Made by a program: the position numbers and the translations under genes. Source: Mesorhizobium opportunistum WSM2075 (GTDB lineage: Bacteria > Pseudomonadota > Alphaproteobacteria > Rhizobiales > Rhizobiaceae). From it: a stretch of 64,000 nucleotides of DNA. Position 1 is the first letter of the stretch. Each line of letters starts with the position of its first letter. The notes under the pieces are model-generated. The model was given only the letters and a program-made list of their open reading frames with translations. It was not told where the DNA came from and made no database searches. This document shows positions 54,381 to 62,539 of the stretch, one piece after another. Where the stretch lies: positions 5,956,001 through 6,020,000 of the forward strand of contig NC_015675.1 of assembly GCF_000176035.2 (NCBI RefSeq), given 5' to 3'.

Positions 54381-55432
54381 GCCCGGCCTGCATTGAGATT
54401 GTAGTGCATGATCGAGCCGTGGCGACCATGGCGGTCGCGCTCCAGCGTGTAGACATCGCCCTCGACGCCAGGGCTTTGCGCGATGATGGCAGCAATCCGT
54501 GCCCGATCCTCGGCGTCAAGCGCGACATCCATGATTTTGGCATTGGCCAGCGCATGCGCCTGGTTGCGGGCTCCGACGATCACGGCCGCCACTTGCGGCT
54601 GCTGCAGCACCCAGGCGCTGGCGATGGTGGCAATGTCGACGCCGTGGCGGTCGCCGACGGCTTTCAGTGCCGCAAGCAGCTGCTGAAACAGGTCCCAGCC
54701 GCCAAAGTCGTCGATGATCAGCTTGTATTTGACCAGGGATCGGTTTTCGAGCGGGGTGGCTGGCTCGGCGGCGCCAAGCCATTTATCGCTGAGGAAGCCA
54801 CCGGCCACCGAACCATAGCAGAGGAAGCTGACGCCGTTCTTCGCGGCGAGGTCAGCAAGGCTGTTAGCAGGCCGCTGGTCGAGGACCGAATATTGCAGTT
54901 GCTGGCTGACCAGCGGGATGCCGGCGGCGAGGATTTCGGCCAGCCGCGGCGTATCGAAATTGGTGGTGCCGAGATTGCGCACCTTGCCTTCGCGCCGGAG
55001 CTCGTCGAGCCAGCCCATCGCCTCGACATAGCGAGGCTGGCCATAGTCCCACCAGTGGAACTGAACGAGATCGAGCCGTTCGGTCTTCAGCCGCCGCAGC
55101 GACTGGTCGACGATGCCCCTGATGTAGTCGCGGCTGATGCCGGCCAGCCGCTCGAGGTCGGGCACGAGCTTGGTGTGCACCTTCATTCTCGCAGCAACGT
55201 CCAGGCCGCGCTCGCTGGCCAGCCGCAGGCGCGCGGCGCCGACCAACTCCTCGACGCCGGTGTAGATGTCGGCGCAATCATAGGTCCAGATGCCGGCATC
55301 GAAGGTGGCGATCAGGTCGGCAATTGCTTGGCTGCGGTCGATGGCGCCGTGCCCGCCGGCCAACTGCCAGCCGCCGCGGATGACGCGCGAGATCGTGTAG
55401 CCGGGCCCGAGTTCGAAGGTCTTGGCGGTCAT
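54377..55432 (-). CDS. Aldo/keto reductase
   Basis: A 351-residue AKR-family oxidoreductase. The catalytic tetrad can be placed: aspartate and tyrosine in YDCADIYTGVEE, lysine in KVHTKLVPD and histidine in LVQFHWWDYGQPRYV. NADPH contacts lie in WVLQQPQVAAVIVGARNQAHA. The protein is close to the AKR group that reduces sugar or hydroxy-carbonyl compounds. It is linked by 4-base overlaps to the TIGR04076 gene above and the SnoaL-like gene below. Confidence 0.9.
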   Translation of the reverse strand: MTAKTFELGPGYTISRVIRGGWQLAGGHGAIDRSQAIADLIATFDAGIWTYDCADIYTGVEELVGAARLRLASERGLDVAARMKVHTKLVPDLERLAGISRDYIRGIVDQSLRRLKTERLDLVQFHWWDYGQPRYVEAMGWLDELRREGKVRNLGTTNFDTPRLAEILAAGIPLVSQQLQYSVLDQRPANSLADLAAKNGVSFLCYGSVAGGFLSDKWLGAAEPATPLENRSLVKYKLIIDDFGGWDLFQQLLAALKAVGDRHGVDIATIASAWVLQQPQVAAVIVGARNQAHALANAKIMDVALDAEDRARIAAIIAQSPGVEGDVYTLERDRHGRHGSIMHYNLNAGRA

Positions 55433-55782
55433 GTCGGGTCATTCTCCTTCGGCAGCGGCACGGCCGTGGTTGCGGCATGGCTGAACCGCCGCTTGGCCAG
55501 CCTGACGATCCGCAGCCGGCTGGCGCAATTGGGATCGGGACAGGCGATTTCGGCATCCGATGTCATCCAGTCATTCCGGTCGGTCGGGCGCTGCTTTGCC
55601 GCGAGAAACGGCAACACGGACGCAAGCGAATAGATCGAAAAACTCTGCCCTGCCGGCATGGACAACATCTCGCCCTTGAGCTCGAAATAGTCGCCGGCCT
55701 TGGCGCCGCAATAGATCGGTTTGCCCTCGGGGACGACCGCTTCGACGCGAAGATCGAAGAGCTCGAAACTGTCGTCGGCCAT
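55429..55782 (-). CDS. TIGR04076-family protein
   Basis: A 117-residue small protein whose central sequence (GDYFELKGEMLSMPAGQSFSIYSLASVLPF without its ends, then RNDWMTSDAEIACPDPNCASR) fits the TIGR04076 family, with a conserved CPDPNC cysteine pair that might bind metal. The start at 55782 lies one base past the DUF3830 stop. The function of the family is unknown; here it is co-transcribed with an aldo/keto reductase. Confidence 0.75.
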   Translation of the reverse strand: MADDSFELFDLRVEAVVPEGKPIYCGAKAGDYFELKGEMLSMPAGQSFSIYSLASVLPFLAAKQRPTDRNDWMTSDAEIACPDPNCASRLRIVRLAKRRFSHAATTAVPLPKENDPT

Positions 55783-55783
55783 G

Positions 55784-56266
55784 TCAGGCCTCCACCAGGC
55801 TGAAGGTGATATCGCAGGCGCCATTGCGCCGTATGACGCCACAGGCGGCGGCGAACTGATCGCGCTCCTCGGCTCGTACCTGCGCCACCACACTGCCGGC
55901 GAGCCAGCCGATCGGGAACAGCAGGCGCGCCCCGGGACCGTAGTAGAGACCGATGTCGAAGATCGCATTGGGATTGCCGCCCCACATGCGTGGCGGCACG
56001 TAGGAAAGCACGATGTCGCCCGGCTGTGGCGTCAGCGTCGCGTTCTCGCCCGGCAAGGGTCTGGCGTAGGACTGGCCATCGAGATCGGCTGACGGAACCG
56101 GACAAGAAATCTCGGGTCCCGTCCACATGGCATGGATGCCGGGAACGACGCGTGGTGCAGCGAGATAGGCCATGAGAAAGGCAGCGTTTTCCGGCGCCCT
56201 TTCAGGCAGCAGTAGCGCCGTCACGGAAAGCTTCGAGCGTGGCTCGGTGATCCTGATGGAAGTCAT
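55784..56266 (-). CDS. DUF3830-family protein
   Basis: A 160-residue protein recognised as DUF3830 by AMWTGPEISCPVP, LPGENATLTPQPGDIVLSYVPPRMWGGNP and IFDIGLYYGPGARLLFPIGWL (shown here in pieces). The family has a cyclophilin-like barrel and unknown function. The ATG overlaps the GntR stop by 4 bases. It regularly keeps company with amino-acid or amide catabolism genes, as here, but no reaction can be stated. Confidence 0.75.
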   Translation of the reverse strand: MTSIRITEPRSKLSVTALLLPERAPENAAFLMAYLAAPRVVPGIHAMWTGPEISCPVPSADLDGQSYARPLPGENATLTPQPGDIVLSYVPPRMWGGNPNAIFDIGLYYGPGARLLFPIGWLAGSVVAQVRAEERDQFAAACGVIRRNGACDITFSLVEA

Positions 56267-56994
56267 GTCTGGTCTTTCCCGGCGGTTTGCAATTTGCTGC
56301 GCAGGAAGGTGAAGGGCCGGCTGATGTCGGCGACCAGAGACTCGCGCGCGGCCTGTGCATCCTGCGTGGCTAGCGCCGTGACGATGCGGCGGTGATACTG
56401 GGCGGTGTCGACCTCGCCGGCTTCCGAGAAGGCATAGATGGCGACACGGATGCATGGCCCCGATTGCAGCCACAGGCTCTCGATCATCGGGATCAGCACC
56501 GCCGAGCCGCAGCAGCGATAGATCTCGAAATGAAAACTCTGGTTGAGCGTCACCTCGCGATCGACATCCTTCTTGTGTTTCAGCGCCCGCATCTCGTCCC
56601 ATTCGGCTAGGATGGTCTCGATGGCGGCGATCTGGCGCGGACCCATGCGGGCGGCGGCGAGCGCGATCGCCTCGCCCTCGATCAGGATGCGGGCCCGCAA
56701 CAGATCATCGATGCGCTCCAGCGTGATCGGCGGCACGCGCACCGAACGGTTGGGCAATGCCTCCAGCGCCTTTTCCGTGATCAGCCTCCCGAGCGCCTCG
56801 CGCACCGGCATGGTCGAGGTGACCAGCGCATCGGCCAGCCCACGTATGGTCAGCACCTGGCTCGGCTCGAACAGGCCACCGATCAGGGCGCGACGCAGTT
56901 CCGAATAGACGCGATCCTGGACGGTTTCGCGGCCGACCGGCGCAAGCTGGGCAGCGATCGCCTCGTTGTTCTTTTCAATGGCAGCCTTTTGCAT
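56263..56994 (-). CDS. GntR-family regulator, FCD subgroup
   Basis: A 243-residue regulator with winged helix (RRALIGGLFEPSQVLTIRGLADALVTSTMPVREALGRL, about 34-71) and FCD domain (ARILIEGEAIALAAARM, LNQSFHFEIYRCCG, RIVTALATQDAQAARESLV). The start at 56994 is the first good ATG after the operator region. It is the first gene of the minus-strand operon and divergent from the transporter operon, so it can control both halves of the importer. Confidence 0.9.
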   Translation of the reverse strand: MQKAAIEKNNEAIAAQLAPVGRETVQDRVYSELRRALIGGLFEPSQVLTIRGLADALVTSTMPVREALGRLITEKALEALPNRSVRVPPITLERIDDLLRARILIEGEAIALAAARMGPRQIAAIETILAEWDEMRALKHKKDVDREVTLNQSFHFEIYRCCGSAVLIPMIESLWLQSGPCIRVAIYAFSEAGEVDTAQYHRRIVTALATQDAQAARESLVADISRPFTFLRSKLQTAGKDQT

Positions 56995-57049
56995 GGAATT
57001 CCGATCTCGGCCGGTTTTCGGCTTGCGGACGAAATTAAAGCCGAATAGC

Positions 57050-57073
57050 GTGATCAACGCAAGTGTGATCACA
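57050..57073. promoter_or_regulatory. Candidate operator between the divergent operons
   Basis: TGTGATCACA (57064-57073) is an exact palindrome, and GTGATCA occurs again at 57050-57056, 15 bases earlier. The 127-base gap separates the GntR gene from the livG-type gene. Short palindromes of this kind are typical FCD-GntR targets. Assignment to this regulator is by position. Confidence 0.55.
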
Positions 57074-57121
57074 AATCAATAATCAGGAGACGGCAAAGAT
57101 CGTCTTCGGCCAGAGGGTTCG

Positions 57122-57916
57122 ATGAGCGAGGCAGCGGAACGGCAAGGGCACCGTGCGCCGGTTCTGATGGCAAAGAATGTCGTCAGGCGGTTCGGCGGCC
57201 TCGTTGCCGTCAACGATGTCTCGTTTGATGTCAGATCGGGAGAAATCCTCGGCCTGATCGGACCGAATGGCGCCGGCAAGACGACGATGTTCGATCTGCT
57301 CGCCGGCAGCCTATTGCCGACCAGCGGCGAGATCCTGCTCAACGGCGCCAGCGTCTCGGGCGAAGCCGCTCATCTGCGTATCGGCCGTGGCCTTGGCCGC
57401 ACCTTCCAGATCCCGCGCCCACTGCCCAATCTGACGCTGATCGAAAACATCATGCTGGCGGCACAGGGCCAGGCCGGCGAGAAGCTGCTCGCCAATTTCG
57501 TCACGCCATGGCGGGTGGCGGCGCAGGAAAGAGCTGCCAGGACCAAAGCGCTCGAACTTCTGGAACTCGTCACCCTCACCCACCTCGCGCGGGAGCCGGC
57601 GCGCGTGCTTTCCGGCGGCCAGCGCAAGTTGCTCGAACTTGCCCGGGTCATGATGGCCGACCCGGCGATCATCCTGCTCGACGAACCGGCGGCCGGCGTC
57701 AATGCGACATTGCTCGAAGTCATCATCGATCGCATCCGCGACATCAACAGGCGCGGCATCACCTTCCTCTTGATCGAACACAACATCGACATGGTGACGC
57801 GGCTTTGCCACCGCGTCCTGGTCATGGCGAGCGGCCAGTTGCTCAGCGAAGGCACGGCTGAAGAAGTCGCCCGCGACCCGCGCGTCATCGAGGCCTATCT
57901 CGGAGGCACGGCATGA
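57122..57916 (+). CDS. Branched-chain-type ABC transporter ATPase (LivG-like)
   Basis: A 264-residue ATPase: Walker A GPNGAGKT near 48-55, the LivG insert (AAQGQAGEKLLANFVTPWR), signature LSGGQRKLLELARVM, Walker B IILLDEPAAGVN, and switch histidine in LIEHNIDMV. First gene of the plus-strand operon, with AGAGGG before the ATG. It overlaps the LivF-like gene by 4 bases. Confidence 0.93.
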   Translation: MSEAAERQGHRAPVLMAKNVVRRFGGLVAVNDVSFDVRSGEILGLIGPNGAGKTTMFDLLAGSLLPTSGEILLNGASVSGEAAHLRIGRGLGRTFQIPRPLPNLTLIENIMLAAQGQAGEKLLANFVTPWRVAAQERAARTKALELLELVTLTHLAREPARVLSGGQRKLLELARVMMADPAIILLDEPAAGVNATLLEVIIDRIRDINRRGITFLLIEHNIDMVTRLCHRVLVMASGQLLSEGTAEEVARDPRVIEAYLGGTA

Positions 57917-58659
57917 GCGAAGCGGTCCTCGATGTCCGTAATCTCGAAGCCGGTTATGAACCAGGGGTGCCGATCGTGCGCGGCGCCTCGATCACCGTCG
58001 GCAAGGGCGAGATCGTTGTCGTGCTCGGCCCCAACGGCGCCGGCAAATCGAGCTTCATCAAGGCGATCGCCGGCCTCGTGCCGATCACCGGCGGCTCGGT
58101 TTTCCTCGACGGCAAGGACATCACCGCGGCACCCGCCCACACCATGGTTCGGCTTGGCCTGGCCTTCGTGCCGCAAACCGAAAATATCTTTCCGCTAATG
58201 TCGGTCGAGGACAATCTCAAGGTTGCCTGCGGCATCCTCGAACGGCGCGAAATCCCTGCCCGCATCGAGGAAATGTATGCAGCCTTTCCCGACCTCGTCC
58301 GCCAGCGCAGGACCGCCGCCGGCAACCTCTCGGGCGGGCAGCGGCAGATGCTCGCCGTCGCGCGGGCGCTGATCGTCCACCCCAAGGTGCTGGTGCTGGA
58401 CGAGCCGTCGGCCGGCCTGTCGCCGAAATTCGTCTCGATGGTGTTCGAGATGCTGGCCGGCATCCGCAAATCCGGCGTCACCATCCTTTTGGTCGAGCAG
58501 AACGCCAAGGCAGCGCTTGCCATCGGCGACCGCGCCTATGTGCTGGTCGAAGGCAAGGACCGGCACGAGGGTGTCGCCTCGCAACTGTGGAACGATCCGG
58601 TGGTGGCCGAACTCTATCTCGGCCAACGTCCGCTCAAGTCCGGAGGAGGCGCGGCATGA
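57913..58659 (+). CDS. Branched-chain-type ABC transporter ATPase (LivF-like)
   Basis: A 248-residue ATPase of normal LivF length, with Walker A GPNGAGKS, signature LSGGQRQMLAVARAL, Walker B VLVLDEPSAGLSP and LVEQNAKAAL. It offers a direct contrast to the LivF-Tm-1 fusion at 34711, since it ends where that protein's linker begins. It overlaps both neighbours by 4 bases. Confidence 0.93.
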   Translation: MSEAVLDVRNLEAGYEPGVPIVRGASITVGKGEIVVVLGPNGAGKSSFIKAIAGLVPITGGSVFLDGKDITAAPAHTMVRLGLAFVPQTENIFPLMSVEDNLKVACGILERREIPARIEEMYAAFPDLVRQRRTAAGNLSGGQRQMLAVARALIVHPKVLVLDEPSAGLSPKFVSMVFEMLAGIRKSGVTILLVEQNAKAALAIGDRAYVLVEGKDRHEGVASQLWNDPVVAELYLGQRPLKSGGGAA

Positions 58660-59564
58660 GCCTGCAATTTGTCGTCGACGGATTGCTGACCGGTTCGATG
58701 ATCGGCCTGGGCGCCATCGGCGTGACGCTGACCTATTCGATCCTGCGCTTCTCGAACTTCGCCCATGGCGACTTCATGGCCTGGGGCACCTATGCGACGC
58801 TGGCCGTGGTCAGCGCCATCGGCGTGATGTTCGGCAAGGTGGCGCCGATCGCGCCGCTGTCCTTTGGCTGGCCGCTGATCGTCGCGCTGATTGTCGGCAT
58901 GGCATTCACCGCGCTGCTGGCGCTGCTGCTCGACAAGGTGCTGTTCGCACGGCTGCGCTCGCAAGGCCAGGCGATCATCGTGGTGATGGCAAGCTTCGGC
59001 GCCTCGATGGCGCTTAGAAGCTTGCTCGAATTCACCTTCACCTCGCGGCCGACCTATTTCAGCCGGGCGATCCAGATCGCCATGCCGGTCGGCTTCGGCA
59101 TTCGCATCACGCCCGATCAGATCGCACTGCTGTTGCTGACCGCCGTGCTCGTGCTCGGCGTGCATCTGTTGATGACGCGCACGCAAACCGGCCGCGCCAT
59201 GCAGGCGCTGAGCCAGAACGCAGCGCTTGCCCGCATCGTCGGCATCGACGTCGCCAGCGTCGTGCGCGTCACCTGGATCATCGGCGGGGCACTGGCCTGC
59301 GTCGCCGGCGTGATGATCGGCATTCTGGTGCAGATCCGCCCCTTCATGGGCTTCGACATGCTGCTGCCGATGTTTGCAGCCGCAATTCTCGGCGGCATAG
59401 GCAGCATCCCGGGCGCGGTGCTCGGCGGGCTGATCATCGGGCTCGCCGAAGCCGGCGCGGTGCAGCTGGTCGGCGCGGAATGGCGCGCCGCGGTCTCATT
59501 CGTCATCCTGATGGCGGTGCTGTTCGTACGGCCGATCGGCCTTTTCGGTGTGAGGGAACGCTGA
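58656..59564 (+). CDS. Branched-chain-type ABC transporter permease (LivH-like)
   Basis: A 302-residue permease starting MSLQFVVDGLLTGSMIGLGA. Conserved LivH sequence SILRFSNFAHGDFMAWGTYA and docking loop TGRAMQALSQNAALARIVGIDVASV are seen, with about eight membrane segments. It overlaps the LivF-like gene by 4 bases and the LivM-like gene by 1 base. Confidence 0.93.
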   Translation: MSLQFVVDGLLTGSMIGLGAIGVTLTYSILRFSNFAHGDFMAWGTYATLAVVSAIGVMFGKVAPIAPLSFGWPLIVALIVGMAFTALLALLLDKVLFARLRSQGQAIIVVMASFGASMALRSLLEFTFTSRPTYFSRAIQIAMPVGFGIRITPDQIALLLLTAVLVLGVHLLMTRTQTGRAMQALSQNAALARIVGIDVASVVRVTWIIGGALACVAGVMIGILVQIRPFMGFDMLLPMFAAAILGGIGSIPGAVLGGLIIGLAEAGAVQLVGAEWRAAVSFVILMAVLFVRPIGLFGVRER

Positions 59565-60544
59565 TGGACCTCGTCGGCTACGGCGCCTTCTTCCTGACCA
59601 CCGCGCTGATCTTTTCGCTGATCACGCTGGGGCTCAACCTGCAATGGGGGCTGACCGGCCTGTTCAATGTCGGTCTCGCCGGCTTCGTCGCGATCGGCGC
59701 CTATACATCGGCACTGCTGACCACACCGGACGATGCCGCGCGGCTCGGTGGCTTCGGCCTGCCGATCCTCGTCGGCTGGGCGGGTGCCATGGTCGTCGGC
59801 GGCATTGCCGCGGCGCTGACCGGTATGGCCACGCTGCGCCTTCGATCGGACTATCTCGCCATCACCACATTCGGCGTCGCCGTGGTCGTGCAACTGGTCG
59901 CGCTCAATGCACAGAAGCTGACCGGCGGCCCGTTCGGCATCGGCTTCATCCCGCGTCCTTTCGGCAGCCTTGCCGAAACACCGCTGCTGTTCAACCTGTC
60001 CAACCTTGCCGTGGTCGCGGCAGTGACACTGATCGCCTATCTCGCCCTGGAGCACCTGTCGCGCAGCCCGTGGGGACGCGTGCTGAAGGCGCTGCGCGAG
60101 GACGAGCGAGCGGCGATATCGCTCGGCAAGAGCGCGCGCTTCTATCGTGTCCAGGCCTTTGCGGTCGGGGGCGCCATCATGGCGCTGGCCGGGGCGCTGC
60201 AGGCGCATTTCACCGGCTTCATCGCGCCGGACAACTATCTGCCGATCCTCACCTTCCAGGTCTGGGTAATGCTGATCGTCGGCGGCTCCGGCAGCAATCT
60301 CGGCGCGGTGATCGGCAGCATCCTGGTGTGGGGGATATGGGCTGGATCCGGCACGCTCACCAGTGTGCTGTTCCCGCCCGAGCAGCAGGCGCGCGCGGCC
60401 TCGCTGCAGATCGCCGCCATCGGCGTCATGCTCTGCGTGATCTTGCTGATCCGGCCGAACGGATTGCTCGGCGACAGGCCACGGCGGCTGCGCTTCGGCA
60501 AGCGAGCGAAAGCGGCCGCGGCCAAGAGCGGTTCAGGATCATGA
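59564..60544 (+). CDS. Branched-chain-type ABC transporter permease (LivM-like)
   Basis: A 326-residue permease. LivM-type segments are LGLNLQWGLTGLFNVGLAGFVAIGAYTSA in pieces and the docking loop SPWGRVLKALREDERAAISLGKSA. The C-terminus is basic (RPRRLRFGKRAKAAAAKSG). It overlaps the FAD oxidoreductase gene by 4 bases. Confidence 0.92.
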   Translation: MDLVGYGAFFLTTALIFSLITLGLNLQWGLTGLFNVGLAGFVAIGAYTSALLTTPDDAARLGGFGLPILVGWAGAMVVGGIAAALTGMATLRLRSDYLAITTFGVAVVVQLVALNAQKLTGGPFGIGFIPRPFGSLAETPLLFNLSNLAVVAAVTLIAYLALEHLSRSPWGRVLKALREDERAAISLGKSARFYRVQAFAVGGAIMALAGALQAHFTGFIAPDNYLPILTFQVWVMLIVGGSGSNLGAVIGSILVWGIWAGSGTLTSVLFPPEQQARAASLQIAAIGVMLCVILLIRPNGLLGDRPRRLRFGKRAKAAAAKSGSGS

Positions 60545-61845
60545 ACGCGGTGGCCCGGCAGGAGGCGCAAGGCGTTTCGCTCTGGCACGCCGTCAGCCGA
60601 AACCATCGCCAGCGGCCAGCGCTGCAAGGCGAGCTCGTTGTCGACCTCGCCATTGTCGGCGGCGGCTTTTCGGGTCTTTCAACCGCGCTGCACGCCGCCG
60701 GGAAAGGACTCTCGGTCGCCATTCTCGAAGCCGAATTCATCGCCTGGGGCGCGACCGGCAGGAATGCCGGCTTCGTCGTGCCGAACTTCGCCAAGATGGA
60801 TCCGGAAAACATCCTTGCCCATCTCGGCCCCGAGCGAGGCAACAGACTGATCAATTTTGCCGCCGGCAGTGCCGATCTGGTGTTCGGCCTGATCAGGCAG
60901 CATGGCATCGACTGCGACGCCGTGCAGAGCGGCTGGATCCAGCCGGCGCATTCGACTGCGGCGCTGGAAAAGGTCAAGTCCCGCGCCGAACAATGGGCGC
61001 GGCGCGGCAGGCCCGCGGTTACCTTGGACCGTCAGGATGTCGAGGCGCTGACGGGCGTGCGCGGCTATCTCGGTGGCTGGATGGATCGTTCGGGTGGCGT
61101 GCTCAACCCTGTCGCCTATGCGCGCGGCCTGGCCGATGCGGCGCAGAAGTCCGGAGCGAGGATTTTCGAACGAACACCGGTCACCACGATCGATCGCGTG
61201 ATCGATGGCTGGGCACTGAAAACGCCGTCGGGATCGGTGCGCGCCGGCAAGGTGCTGATCGCCACCAATGCCTATGGTGCGTCGCTCAATCCGCTGCTGC
61301 AGCGAACCTACTTTCCGCTGAAGGTTTTCCAGATCGCGACTGGGCCCCTGCCGCGCGAAATCCGCACATTTCTGCTGCCGGGAGGACAGGGCGTCGGCGA
61401 CACCAGGCGCAATCTCTTCACCTTCCGCTTCGACGCCGACAACCGGCTGATCAGCGGCGGCATGCACATCTTGAGCGCCGGCGCCGACACGCGCGTGCCA
61501 CAGACAATCTGGCGACGGCTCGCCAGGCATCTCGACCTGCCGGACCTGCCGCCGCTTGCCTATGGCTGGTTGGGAATGGCTGCCGTCGAACCGGATTTCC
61601 TGCCGCATCTCCTGGACCTTGGGCCGGGCCTGATCGCCGGCCGCGCCTGCAACGGGCGCGGCATTGCCATGACGACGGCGATGGGCAAGGTGCTGGCCGA
61701 CTGGGCGGCCGGCGCCGACGCGCGTGACCTGCCGCTGCCGTTTGCGCTGCCGGCACCGATCCCGTTCCACGCCGTGCTGCGGCATGCGCCCAACATGCTG
61801 CTGGGCTGGAGCATGCTGCGCGACCGGATGGACGAGATGGGATAG
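60541..61845 (+). CDS. FAD-dependent oxidoreductase, DAO family (PuuB/glycine-oxidase-like)
   Basis: A 434-residue flavoprotein. The FAD loop is LAIVGGGFSGLSTALHAA (GGGFSG at 40-45), followed by EAEFIAWGATGRNAGFVVPNF, typical of the gamma-glutamylputrescine oxidase/YgaF-like branch, and a C-terminal GLIAGRACNGRGIAMTTAMG that closes the FAD site. It should oxidise an amine or N-alkyl amino acid. Being the last gene of the transporter operon, it is likely the first intracellular step on the imported compound. Confidence 0.9.
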   Translation: MNAVARQEAQGVSLWHAVSRNHRQRPALQGELVVDLAIVGGGFSGLSTALHAAGKGLSVAILEAEFIAWGATGRNAGFVVPNFAKMDPENILAHLGPERGNRLINFAAGSADLVFGLIRQHGIDCDAVQSGWIQPAHSTAALEKVKSRAEQWARRGRPAVTLDRQDVEALTGVRGYLGGWMDRSGGVLNPVAYARGLADAAQKSGARIFERTPVTTIDRVIDGWALKTPSGSVRAGKVLIATNAYGASLNPLLQRTYFPLKVFQIATGPLPREIRTFLLPGGQGVGDTRRNLFTFRFDADNRLISGGMHILSAGADTRVPQTIWRRLARHLDLPDLPPLAYGWLGMAAVEPDFLPHLLDLGPGLIAGRACNGRGIAMTTAMGKVLADWAAGADARDLPLPFALPAPIPFHAVLRHAPNMLLGWSMLRDRMDEMG

Positions 61846-61872
61846 GTCGTCGACCGTGCCTGGCCGCGCGGA

Positions 61873-62529
61873 TCAGTCGGCCATGCGCAGATTTTCCGAG
61901 AGAACCGCGGCCGCCGCCGCGATGTCCTGTTCAAGCGCGGCCCTGACAGCAGGGCCATTGCGCTGCTCCAACGCGCCAACAATACTGCGATGGGCGTCGT
62001 TCGATTGGGGAATGTAACGGTCGGCCTGCATCAGCAGCTTCAGATAGGGCCCGACCCGACCCCAGAGGTCCCGGATCATGTTCAACAGGATCGGCGCGCC
62101 GGCATGCTGGTAAACGGCGAAATGAAAGGCCTCGTTCAACGAGAGATAAACCCTGGCATCTCCGGCATCGATGGCCCGCTGCATGCCAGCGAGCGTAGCC
62201 TGTACGTCGATCAAGCCGCTTTCGCTGATCCGCGACGCGGCCATCTCACCCGCCAGCCCTTCGACGGCGATGCGGATGCGCGTCAGCTCCTCGAAGGCGG
62301 GTGCCGACAGCAAGGGCACGATGATCGAGCGGTTGTTCTGCATCTCGAGCAGCCGCTCGGCGACCAGCCTTTGCAGCGCCTCACGGATCGGCGTCGTCGA
62401 GATGCCGAAGGTTTCGGCCAGCTTGCGGATGACCAGCGTCTGGCCCGGGCTGAAACCGCCTGAAATCAACTCCTGCTTGAGCGCGCCATAGGCGCGATCG
62501 TTCAGGGTTTGATGTTCGAGCTTCAGCAT
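61873..62529 (-). CDS. GntR-family regulator, FCD subgroup
   Basis: A 218-residue regulator with winged helix (LKQELISGGFSPGQTLVIRKLAETFGISTTPIREALQRL, about 17-55) and FCD domain (RIRIAVEGLAGEMAASRI, LNEAFHFAVYQHAG, HRSIVGALEQRNGPAVRAAL). It resembles the GntR protein at 56263 in layout. It starts 10 bases after the aminotransferase stop and is therefore part of that minus-strand operon. Confidence 0.9.
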   Translation of the reverse strand: MLKLEHQTLNDRAYGALKQELISGGFSPGQTLVIRKLAETFGISTTPIREALQRLVAERLLEMQNNRSIIVPLLSAPAFEELTRIRIAVEGLAGEMAASRISESGLIDVQATLAGMQRAIDAGDARVYLSLNEAFHFAVYQHAGAPILLNMIRDLWGRVGPYLKLLMQADRYIPQSNDAHRSIVGALEQRNGPAVRAALEQDIAAAAAVLSENLRMAD

Positions 62530-62539
62530 GCGCGGCCGC

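Noticed and set aside
59644..60540. Upstream extension of the FAD oxidoreductase by about 300 codons
   Set aside because: It overlies the LivM-like gene in another frame. The ATG at 60541 overlaps the LivM stop as in the rest of the operon.
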